In this document: positions 1 to 5,425 of the stretch, piece by piece
How the letters are laid out: each line of letters opens with the position of its first letter
Numbering within the stretch: position 1 is the stretch's first letter
DNA from: JAVMKJ01 sp031732875
GTDB taxonomy: Bacteria; Pseudomonadota; Gammaproteobacteria; Competibacterales; Competibacteraceae
Length of the DNA: 5,425 nt
NCBI GenBank assembly: GCA_031732875.1
Contig: JAVMKL010000117.1
Coordinates: forward strand, 1 to 5,425
Reading direction: 5' to 3'
Position numbers and translations under genes: made by a program
The notes under the pieces: model-generated
What the model saw: the letters and a program-made list of their open reading frames with translations, nothing else
Told to the model about the DNA's origin: nothing
Databases searched by the model: none

Positions 1-401
1 TGCTGATGCTGCCGACCGTGGTGCTGGCGGCGGAGCAGGCCATGGCGATGGTGCCGAAGAAAATGAAGGATGCCGCCTACGGCATGGGCTGCACCCGCGC
101 GCAAGTCATTTGGAAGGTGGTATTGCCCACCGGCGCGCCGGGCATCCTGACCGGCGTGATGCTGGCGATCGCCGGTGCCGCCGGCAATTCCGCGCCGCTG
201 CTGTTCACCGCGCTGTTCAGCGACTACTTCCTGACCAAACTGACAGAGCCGACCGCCTCCCTGGCCATCCTGATCTTCAATTTCTCGGGCATGCCTTACG
301 AGAACCAGATCCAATTGGCTTGGGCCGCGTCCCTGGTGCTCGTGCTGATCGTCCTGGTGTTCAACATTCTCGCCCGCATCATCGGGCGCCAGAAATACTA
401 A
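1..401 (+). CDS. pstA: Phosphate ABC transporter permease PstA, C-terminal part (5' end outside window)
   Basis: This is the C-terminal 132 residues of the inner-membrane permease that pairs with PstC to carry phosphate into the cytoplasm. The first whole codon is at base 3 and the TAA stop is at 399-401; numbering here starts from the Met codon at base 6. Residues about 10-41 form the cytoplasmic EAA-type coupling loop that contacts PstB, ending in a typical KVVLP. Residues about 46-70 and 104-125 are hydrophobic membrane segments, and the end (NILARIIGR) is typical of PstA. The segment AGAAGNSAPLLFTA, residues 56-69, identifies PstA rather than PstC. It is odd in that the family usually has R..GETAPLL there, while this protein has Gly57, Asn61 and Ser62. 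Gly57 aligns with E. coli Arg220 when I count back from the E. coli C-terminus recalled from memory. pstB follows after 20 bases. Confidence 0.93.
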   Translation, partial: LMLPTVVLAAEQAMAMVPKKMKDAAYGMGCTRAQVIWKVVLPTGAPGILTGVMLAIAGAAGNSAPLLFTALFSDYFLTKLTEPTASLAILIFNFSGMPYENQIQLAWAASLVLVLIVLVFNILARIIGRQKY

Positions 402-409
402 GTTTTTTC

Positions 410-413
410 GAGG
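410..413 (+). promoter_or_regulatory. Ribosome binding site of pstB
   Basis: GAGG lies 8 bases before the ATG at 422, just after a run of six T following the pstA stop. The pstB reading frame stays open far upstream into pstA, so this site and the end of pstA fix the start at 422. Confidence 0.7.
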
Positions 414-421
414 TCACCGAC

Positions 422-1255
422 ATGAACGCAAGCCCGGAAATGATGGCGGCCGGCACGGCGCCGGCAAAAGCACCCGCTCGCAACAACATCGTGATGGATT
501 GTCAGCTCGAGAAGGTTTTCTATGGCGACTTTCTCGCGGTGCGCAACAGCAAGGTGCCCATCGAGAAGAACAAGATCACCGGTTTCATCGGCCCCTCGGG
601 CTGCGGCAAAAGCACCGTGCTGCGCAGCCTCAACCGTATGAACGACCTGATCCCGATCTTCCGCTTCGAGGGGAAAGTCAGCTACCACGGTCAGGACATT
701 TACGACAAAAAGGTCGATCCGGTGGTGGTGCGCCGCTACATCGGCATGGTGTTCCAGCAGCCGAACCCGTTCGCGATGAGCATCTACGACAACGTCGCTT
801 TCGGCCTGCGCCTGAACGGCGTGAAGGGCAACCTGGACGAGCGGGTGGAGAAAGCCCTCAAAGGCGCGGCGTGCTGGAACGAGGTGAAGGACAAGCTGAA
901 AAACAGCGGCCTGTCCCTGTCCGGCGGCCAGCAGCAGCGGCTTTGCATCGCCCGCGCCATCGCCACCGAACCGGACGTGCTGCTGATGGACGAGCCCTGT
1001 TCGGCGCTGGACCCGATCGCGACCCGGCGGGTCGAGGAACTGATGATCGAACTCAAGGAGAAATACACCATCGCGCTGGTCACCCATAACATGCAGCAGG
1101 CCATGCGGGTGGCCGACACGACCGCCTTCTTCGGGGTGGATATCTCCCAGGGCAGCCGCACCGGCTATCTGGTGGAAATGGGACCCACCAAGAAGATTTT
1201 CGAGGAACCCGAGCAGCAATTGACTCGGGAATATGTCCGGGGCGAATTCAGTTGA
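422..1255 (+). CDS. pstB: Phosphate ABC transporter ATP-binding protein PstB
   Basis: This 277-residue cytoplasmic ATPase powers phosphate import by binding PstA and PstC and hydrolysing ATP. All ABC ATPase motifs are visible: Walker A GPSGCGKST at 57-65, Q-loop in MVFQQPNPF near Gln112, signature LSGGQ at 166-170, Walker B VLLMDEP at 186-192, D-loop SALD at 194-197 and switch His222 in THNMQQA. PstB-specific stretches include MSIYDNVAFG, QQQRLCIARAIA and DEPCSALDPIAT. It has about 20 extra N-terminal residues (Ala/Pro-rich) relative to E. coli PstB. A short insertion near 239-248 (VDISQGSRTG) precedes the YLVEMGPT strand; I recall similar insertions in non-enteric PstB proteins. The start at 422 follows the pstA stop by 20 bases and has a good ribosome binding site. 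phoU, often next after pstB, is replaced here by pstS. Confidence 0.97.
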   Translation: MNASPEMMAAGTAPAKAPARNNIVMDCQLEKVFYGDFLAVRNSKVPIEKNKITGFIGPSGCGKSTVLRSLNRMNDLIPIFRFEGKVSYHGQDIYDKKVDPVVVRRYIGMVFQQPNPFAMSIYDNVAFGLRLNGVKGNLDERVEKALKGAACWNEVKDKLKNSGLSLSGGQQQRLCIARAIATEPDVLLMDEPCSALDPIATRRVEELMIELKEKYTIALVTHNMQQAMRVADTTAFFGVDISQGSRTGYLVEMGPTKKIFEEPEQQLTREYVRGEFS

Positions 1256-1259
1256 AGTC

Positions 1260-1265
1260 GAGAGG
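1260..1265 (+). promoter_or_regulatory. Ribosome binding site of pstS
   Basis: GAGAGG sits 7 bases before the ATG at 1273. It favours this Met over the in-frame TTG at 1252 that overlaps the pstB stop, and over the second Met codon at 1279. Confidence 0.75.
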
Positions 1266-1272
1266 AAACATC

Positions 1273-2331
1273 ATGGCGATGCGATTTCTACTAACTGCCG
1301 CTCTTGGGCTGGTCGGCATGGTTTCCCTGGCCTTCGGCCAGAATCCGACCCCGACGCCCGGTCCGGCCCCGAGCGAGCGGGTGGTGCTGCGGGGCGCCGG
1401 AGCCACCTTTCCCGCGCCGCTTTACCTGAAATGGATCGACGTTTACACCAAGGCCAATCCCAATGTCGCCATCGAGTACCAGGATGTAGGCAGCGGCGAG
1501 GGTACCAAGCTGTTCCTGGATAACGCCGTCGATTTTGGCGCCAGCGATTCGGCCTTGAACGACGAGCAGATCCAGCAGGCGAAGGCGGGCGCCACTCTGA
1601 TTCCAACCACCGCCGGCGCCATCGTGCTCGCCTACAATCTGCCGGACATGGAAGGGAGGCTGAAGCTGAGCCGGGACGTTTACGCCGACATCTTCACCGG
1701 CAAGATCCGCGAGTGGAACGACCCGCGCATTCAGGCGCTCAATCCGGATCTCAAGCTCCCGAAACAGACCATCACGCTGATCGCCCGCCAGGACAGCAGC
1801 GGCACCACCTACGCGCTGACCAACCACCTGAGCGCGATCAGCGAGGCGTGGCGCAAGGGACCAGGCGCGGGCAAGGTCGTGGATTGGCCGGGCGTTTCCA
1901 TGACCGCGCGCGGCAACGAAGGCGTCGCCGGCCGCATCAAGCGAAGCTGGGGGTCGCTCGGCTACGTCGAATACGGCTTCGCCAAGCGGCTCGGCTTGCC
2001 GATGGTCCACCTGCAAAACAAGGCGGGGGCTTTCGTCGAACCCAGTCCGACCAGCGGCCAGGCCGCGCTGGCTGCCAACGTCGGCCAGATTCCGAGCAAT
2101 CTGCGGGTGTTCCTGCCCGACCCAGAGGGCCAGGATTCGTACCCCATCGTGACTTTCACCTGGCTGCTGCTGCACGACCACTACCCCGAGCAACGGAAGG
2201 GCGCCGCGCTCAAGGGGTTCGTGAACTGGGCTTTGACCGATGGGCAGCGTTACAGCGGCGATCAGGGATATATTCCGTTGCCCGATAGCGTGGCGACTCT
2301 CGCCCGCGCGGCGGTGGACCGTATTCGGTAA
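1273..2331 (+). CDS. pstS: Periplasmic phosphate-binding protein PstS
   Basis: This 352-residue exported protein captures phosphate and delivers it to the PstC-PstA channel. A Sec signal peptide covers residues 1-22: MAMRF, a hydrophobic core, then a plausible cleavage after LAFG. There is no lipobox Cys, so the mature protein should be soluble. A short Pro/Thr-rich linker (about 24-34) precedes the folded domain. Every phosphate ligand I can align to E. coli PstS is present: Thr45 and Phe46 in GAGATF, Ser74 in GSGEG, Asp92 in GASDSAL, and Arg172, Ser176, Gly177 and Thr178 in ARQDSSGTT. Asp174, which helps select phosphate over sulphate, is also kept. IFTGKIREWND, GYVEYGFAK and the C-terminal LPDSV are further family hallmarks. 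It lies 17 bases after pstB, an unusual position because pstS commonly leads the operon; a second copy upstream cannot be excluded. Confidence 0.96.
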   Translation: MAMRFLLTAALGLVGMVSLAFGQNPTPTPGPAPSERVVLRGAGATFPAPLYLKWIDVYTKANPNVAIEYQDVGSGEGTKLFLDNAVDFGASDSALNDEQIQQAKAGATLIPTTAGAIVLAYNLPDMEGRLKLSRDVYADIFTGKIREWNDPRIQALNPDLKLPKQTITLIARQDSSGTTYALTNHLSAISEAWRKGPGAGKVVDWPGVSMTARGNEGVAGRIKRSWGSLGYVEYGFAKRLGLPMVHLQNKAGAFVEPSPTSGQAALAANVGQIPSNLRVFLPDPEGQDSYPIVTFTWLLLHDHYPEQRKGAALKGFVNWALTDGQRYSGDQGYIPLPDSVATLARAAVDRIR

Positions 2332-2334
2332 GCC

Positions 2335-3132
2335 ATGGGCTTGCTGAATCTCCCGGCGATCGAGACCTCCCTGCGCCGAGTGCAACAAGAGTTCGAGTCC
2401 ATCAATCAGCGTTTGAGCTGGCAGCGGGACCCGATGAGCGACATGGTGGTCGACAATCTTTTGGCGGGCTACGCCTTCGTCGATGTCCTGATCGATTCAG
2501 GCATCGACGTTTTTTCCATGGGCCAGCATAAATACTTGCTCGAACTGAACAGCATCGTGCTGTGCGGTCCCGATCGGGAACTGCGCGCCGAACTCTCCCG
2601 GCATATTGAAGCCACTAACAAGCGGTTCTACGATGAACCGGGAGGTGGGATCGAGGACATCGTCGAATGGCGCGCCCGCCATCTGGACCAGTCGGTTTGG
2701 CGATTGGCCGCCGGCCTTTACGTGCGGACGCTCAGCAAGCCGCAACTGTTCATCGAAGGCAACCACCGCACGGGCGTCTTAATGGCAAGCTATGTTCTGC
2801 TGCGCAATGGCAAGCCGCCCTTCGTGCTCACCGTGGAAAACGCCATGGCCTATTTCGATCCATCGACGGTGATACGCAACACCAGCAAGCTCGGGCCGAT
2901 GGCCTTGTTCCGGCTGCCGGGCATCAACCAGCGCTTTGCCAGATTCCTGGAGGATCAGGCCGACCCTGGCTACTTGCTCGCCCCGGACACGCAAGCTGTT
3001 CCGGAACCACCGTATCGTCGACTTCCCGATCATCCCGATATTTCCAACCCGGCCCTGGATCACAACACCATTGCCGCGCCGTTGGGGGCGCCGCTCTCCA
3101 AGGAAAATCCGCATGTCCGCCAAGACCCATGA
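2335..3132 (+). CDS. Fic-fold-like protein with degenerate active-site motif, function unknown
   Basis: This 265-residue protein appears to be cytoplasmic, with no signal peptide or membrane segment. Residues about 108-165 resemble the Fic core: a helix RLAAGLYVRTL, then QLFIEGNHRTGVL at 137-149, then a helix SYVLLRNGKPPF. The family motif is HPFx(D/E)GN(G/K)RxxR. Here Phe139, Glu141, Gly142, Asn143 and Arg145 fit, but Gln137 replaces the catalytic His, His144 replaces Gly/Lys, and Val148 replaces the last Arg. I see no clear inhibitory (S/T)xxxE(G/N) helix. The last 55 or so residues are Pro-rich and probably disordered; their DNA carries the ppk1 ribosome binding site. ATG at 2335 is 3 bases after the pstS stop with a weak ribosome binding site, suggesting translational coupling; Met34 (2434) is an alternative start. 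The gene overlaps ppk1 by 20 bases. Classical AMP transfer looks unlikely; a regulatory or scaffold role tied to phosphate is only inferred. Confidence 0.8.
   Translation: MGLLNLPAIETSLRRVQQEFESINQRLSWQRDPMSDMVVDNLLAGYAFVDVLIDSGIDVFSMGQHKYLLELNSIVLCGPDRELRAELSRHIEATNKRFYDEPGGGIEDIVEWRARHLDQSVWRLAAGLYVRTLSKPQLFIEGNHRTGVLMASYVLLRNGKPPFVLTVENAMAYFDPSTVIRNTSKLGPMALFRLPGINQRFARFLEDQADPGYLLAPDTQAVPEPPYRRLPDHPDISNPALDHNTIAAPLGAPLSKENPHVRQDP
3100..3104 (+). promoter_or_regulatory. Ribosome binding site of ppk1, inside the preceding gene
   Basis: AAGGA lies 8 bases before the ATG at 3113 and within the 3' end of the Fic-like coding sequence. It selects this start from a frame that is open back to 2936, and it implies the two genes are translated from one message. 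Confidence 0.75.
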
Positions 3133-5329
3133 ATCCGGAACCGGCCTAAGCCTGACGCGGGTTAAACCCAAACGTGGCAAGGTCCGGCAAACTCCAGCCG
3201 CGACCGCGGACGTAGCCGTGGCCGATCAAACGCTTGCTCCCCGCGAAGGTCTGTTGGCCCACGCCTGGATCGACCGAGATCTGAGCTGGCTCGACTTCAA
3301 CCGACGCGTGCTGCACGAAGCGCTGGACGAGCGCACCCCGCTGCTCGAACGGCTCAAGTTCCTGGCGATCTTCACCTCGAACCTCGACGAGTTTTACATG
3401 AAGCGCGTCGGACTGCTACGCGACGTGGCGCAGGTCGAGGGCGAGGATGACCCGGCGGCGCGCGGCGGCGCCCGCGACCGGCTCGCCCAAATTCGCAAGA
3501 CGGTTCTCGATCAGTTGGCGGAACAGGCGCGCTGCTACCGCCACCTGGTGTCCATCCTGGACCGCCACGGGATAGTTCTGGCGGAGTGGGAAGCGTTGAC
3601 GGCGGCGCAATGGGACGAAGCATCGAGTTTTTTCGACCGCAACGTCTCTCCGGCGTTGACTCCGCTCGGAATGGACCCAGCGCATCCCTTCCCCTTCATG
3701 TCGAACCTCTCGACCAACTGGGGTTTCATCCTCCGCAACCCCGACACCGACGAATACGTTCCGGTCCGGGTGAAGATTCCGACCATGCTACCGTCCTGGA
3801 TTCCGCTCAAGGCCGACGTAAAGCCCGGCGAGCGCCGGTTCCTGCGCCTGGAGGATTTGATCCGGCACAGCACCGACAAGCTGTTTCCCGGCATGGAATT
3901 GATCGACGCGACGCTGTTTCGGATCCTGCGCAACGCGGAAATCGAATTGGACGAGGAGGAGGAAAGCTTGCGGGAGGCCGTGACCGAAGCGCTCCAGCAG
4001 CGGCGCTTCGAACCGGTGGTCCGCATGGACCTCGCTCCGGACGCCAACCCCGCGCTGCGCCAGGGGCTGATGGAACGGTTCGAGTTGAGCGACGACGACG
4101 TATACGAGCTGCCCGGTCTGCTCGATTACACCGGCCTGTTCCAAATCGCCGGCCTCGACGTGCCGGCATTGCGCGATCCGCACTGGACACCGCTACCCCC
4201 GCCCCGCCTGCCCAACGAAGAGGTAGACATCTTCGCGGCGATCCAGGCCGGCGACCTGCTGCTCCATCATCCCTACGAAAGCTTCGACATGAGCGTCGAG
4301 GATTTCATCAGCGACGCCGCCATCGATCCGCAAACGGTGGCGATCAAGATGACCGTCTACCGCGTCGGCGACGACACGCCGTTCGTGCGCTCGCTGATCC
4401 GCGCCGCCGAGGCGGGCAAACAGGTGGCTTGCGTGATCGAGTTGAAAGCACGGTTCGACGAGGCGCGCAACCTGCTCTGGGCGCAGGAACTACAAAAGGT
4501 CGGCGCGCATGTCACCTACGGCGTGATGGGACTGAAGACGCATACCAAGGTGGCGCTGGTGGTGCGCAAGGAAGGGCACGATCTACGCTGTTACGCCCAC
4601 ATCGGCACCGGCAACTACCACGTCAAGACCGCACGGCTCTACACCGATGTCGGCCTGCTGACCCGCGATCCCGCCATCACCGCCGACGTGGTGAACCTGT
4701 TTCACTACCTGACCGGCTGCTCGCGCACGCCTCGGTTCACCAAGTTGCTGGTCGCTCCGATCAACATGCGCCAGCGGTTTTTGGAAAGCATCGAACGGGA
4801 AATCGAGTATCATCGCGCCGGCCGGCCGGCCCGCATCATCGCCAAGATGAACCAAGTCGAGGATCTGGAGATGGCGCGGGCGCTGTCGGCGGCGTCCCAA
4901 GCCGGCGTGCCCGTCGACCTGATCGTGCGCGGTTTTTGTTGTCTGGCACCCGGCGTGTCCGGCTGGACCGAAAACGTGCGGGTACGCTCGATCATCGGCC
5001 GCTTCCTGGAACATTCGCGGATTTTCCATTTCGCGAACGGGCAGGACGATCCGCTGGCGGGTGAATTCATCATCGGGTCGGCCGACTGGATGCACCGCAA
5101 CCTGTCGGGCCGGGTCGAGGCGGCGACGCCGGTGGAAGACCGGACGGCGCGCGAGCGGTTGTGGGAAATTCTCGACATCTGCCTGCGCGACCAGCGCCAG
5201 GCGTGGCTGATGCAGCCCGACGGCAGCTACGTCCGGAGCCATCCGGCGGAGGATGCGACCGGGCCGGCCTCGGTGGGTACCCACGCCTGGTTGATGGACC
5301 TGACCCGCCGCCGGACGCCGGTGGCTTGA
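3113..5329 (+). CDS. ppk1: Polyphosphate kinase 1
   Basis: This 738-residue enzyme reversibly transfers the terminal phosphate of ATP onto polyphosphate. The order of domains is normal. The N-terminal domain begins with DRDLSWLDFNRRVL at 54-67 and TSNLDEF at 88-94, where Asn90 matches the ATP-contacting E. coli Asn45. A head domain follows, then two phospholipase D-like catalytic domains. Tyr416-Arg417 (TVYRV) and Arg447 (ARFDE) match the metal and phosphate contacts. His477 in GLKTHTK is the expected autophosphorylated histidine, His496 in YAHIGTGN is the second, and His634 in FLEHSRIF is the third conserved one. RGFCCLAPG and SADWMHRN are also typical. The first 50 or so residues are a basic, probably disordered extension absent from the 688-residue E. 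coli enzyme; similar tails occur in other PPK1s. No ppx gene follows on this strand within the window. Confidence 0.97.
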   Translation: MSAKTHESGTGLSLTRVKPKRGKVRQTPAATADVAVADQTLAPREGLLAHAWIDRDLSWLDFNRRVLHEALDERTPLLERLKFLAIFTSNLDEFYMKRVGLLRDVAQVEGEDDPAARGGARDRLAQIRKTVLDQLAEQARCYRHLVSILDRHGIVLAEWEALTAAQWDEASSFFDRNVSPALTPLGMDPAHPFPFMSNLSTNWGFILRNPDTDEYVPVRVKIPTMLPSWIPLKADVKPGERRFLRLEDLIRHSTDKLFPGMELIDATLFRILRNAEIELDEEEESLREAVTEALQQRRFEPVVRMDLAPDANPALRQGLMERFELSDDDVYELPGLLDYTGLFQIAGLDVPALRDPHWTPLPPPRLPNEEVDIFAAIQAGDLLLHHPYESFDMSVEDFISDAAIDPQTVAIKMTVYRVGDDTPFVRSLIRAAEAGKQVACVIELKARFDEARNLLWAQELQKVGAHVTYGVMGLKTHTKVALVVRKEGHDLRCYAHIGTGNYHVKTARLYTDVGLLTRDPAITADVVNLFHYLTGCSRTPRFTKLLVAPINMRQRFLESIEREIEYHRAGRPARIIAKMNQVEDLEMARALSAASQAGVPVDLIVRGFCCLAPGVSGWTENVRVRSIIGRFLEHSRIFHFANGQDDPLAGEFIIGSADWMHRNLSGRVEAATPVEDRTARERLWEILDICLRDQRQAWLMQPDGSYVRSHPAEDATGPASVGTHAWLMDLTRRRTPVA

Positions 5330-5395
5330 GCGAACGATGCGCCGGTTGCCACCCAGCAGCCAGCCTGCCCAAACACTAAACGACATGGTGGATGC

Positions 5396-5425
5396 GTGCG
5401 AATTTCTTTCGATCTCGATGATACC
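5396..5425 (+). CDS. Probable HAD-superfamily hydrolase, first ten codons only (runs off the window)
   Basis: A GTG at 5396 opens a frame reading MRISFDLDDT up to the window edge. A short beta strand followed by DxDxT is the classic N-terminal motif I of HAD phosphatases, with the first Asp (codon 6) as nucleophile and the second as general acid. No stop interrupts the ten codons. The upstream GGTGGA at 5387-5392 is only 3 bases from the GTG, which is too close for a standard ribosome binding site, so the start is uncertain. The competing ATG at 5385 is in another frame and encodes nothing recognisable. Substrate cannot be judged from so few residues. It is 66 bases downstream of ppk1 with no visible terminator between, so it may be co-transcribed. 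Confidence 0.55.
   Translation, partial: MRISFDLDDT

Noticed and set aside
371..408. A perfect 6-bp inverted repeat (CGCCCG at 371-376 with CGGGCG at 383-388) followed by six T at 403-408, resembling a terminator between pstA and pstB.
   Set aside because: Fourteen bases separate the stem from the T run, whereas an intrinsic terminator has the T run directly after the stem; the stem is also short and lies inside the pstA coding sequence.
1220..1249. TTGACT at 1220 with a weak AT-rich element near 1244 as an internal promoter for pstS.
   Set aside because: The -10 match is poor, the region is coding sequence, and no Pho-box repeats are visible.
1252..1272. In-frame TTG at 1252 overlapping the pstB stop as a possible pstS start.
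   Set aside because: It would add seven polar residues before the signal peptide, while ATG at 1273 has a well-placed GAGAGG and gives a normal signal peptide.
1291..2388. Long antisense reading frame (365 codons) across pstS, and a similar 273-codon frame across pstB (398-1219).
   Set aside because: These are typical shadow frames in GC-rich coding DNA; their translations resemble no family and the opposite strand encodes clear PstS and PstB.
2866..2883. S-T-V-I-R-N (residues 177-182) of the Fic-like protein as an inhibitory (S/T)xxxE(G/N) helix.
   Set aside because: The essential Glu is Arg here and the position, about 30 residues after the motif, does not match a known inhibitory helix class.
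3586..5064. A 492-codon + strand frame inside ppk1.
   Set aside because: Its product is an Arg/Pro/Gly-rich shadow of the ppk1 frame, which carries all conserved PPK1 motifs.
5330..5395. Terminator or promoter in the spacer after ppk1.
   Set aside because: Only a 3-bp GGT/ACC hairpin is visible, with no T run and no convincing -35/-10 pair.

Overview
This GC-rich window comes from a bacterium and looks proteobacterial. The protein sequences and the tight same-strand packing suggest a gammaproteobacterium, perhaps a relative of polyphosphate- or storage-polymer-forming lineages, but that placement is a guess. All genes are on the + strand. They form what looks like one phosphate-acquisition and phosphate-storage operon, with no gap over 300 bases and no convincing promoter or terminator inside it.

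Layout: the 3' end of pstA (permease, cut by the window edge at base 1), pstB (transport ATPase, 422-1255), pstS (periplasmic phosphate-binding protein, 1273-2331), a Fic-fold-like gene of unknown function (2335-3132), ppk1 (polyphosphate kinase, 3113-5329), a 66-base spacer with no evident terminator, and the first ten codons of a probable HAD-superfamily hydrolase (5396 to the edge). Gaps are 20, 17 and 3 bases, and the Fic-like gene overlaps ppk1 by 20 bases.

PstS would capture phosphate in the periplasm, PstA (with PstC, presumably upstream) would pass it through the inner membrane using ATP hydrolysed by PstB, and PPK1 would polymerise the gamma-phosphate of ATP into polyphosphate. Linking uptake and storage in one transcript makes physiological sense.

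Two points deserve attention. First, the Fic-like protein between pstS and ppk1 has a recognisable Fic motif, but Gln replaces the catalytic His and Val replaces the last Arg, so it is probably not an ordinary AMP-transferase. Second, PstA has Gly and Asn where the classical transporter has Arg and Glu; the Arg corresponds to E. coli PstA Arg220, reported to be needed for transport but not for Pho signalling. PstB, PstS and PPK1 keep all the key residues I could check.
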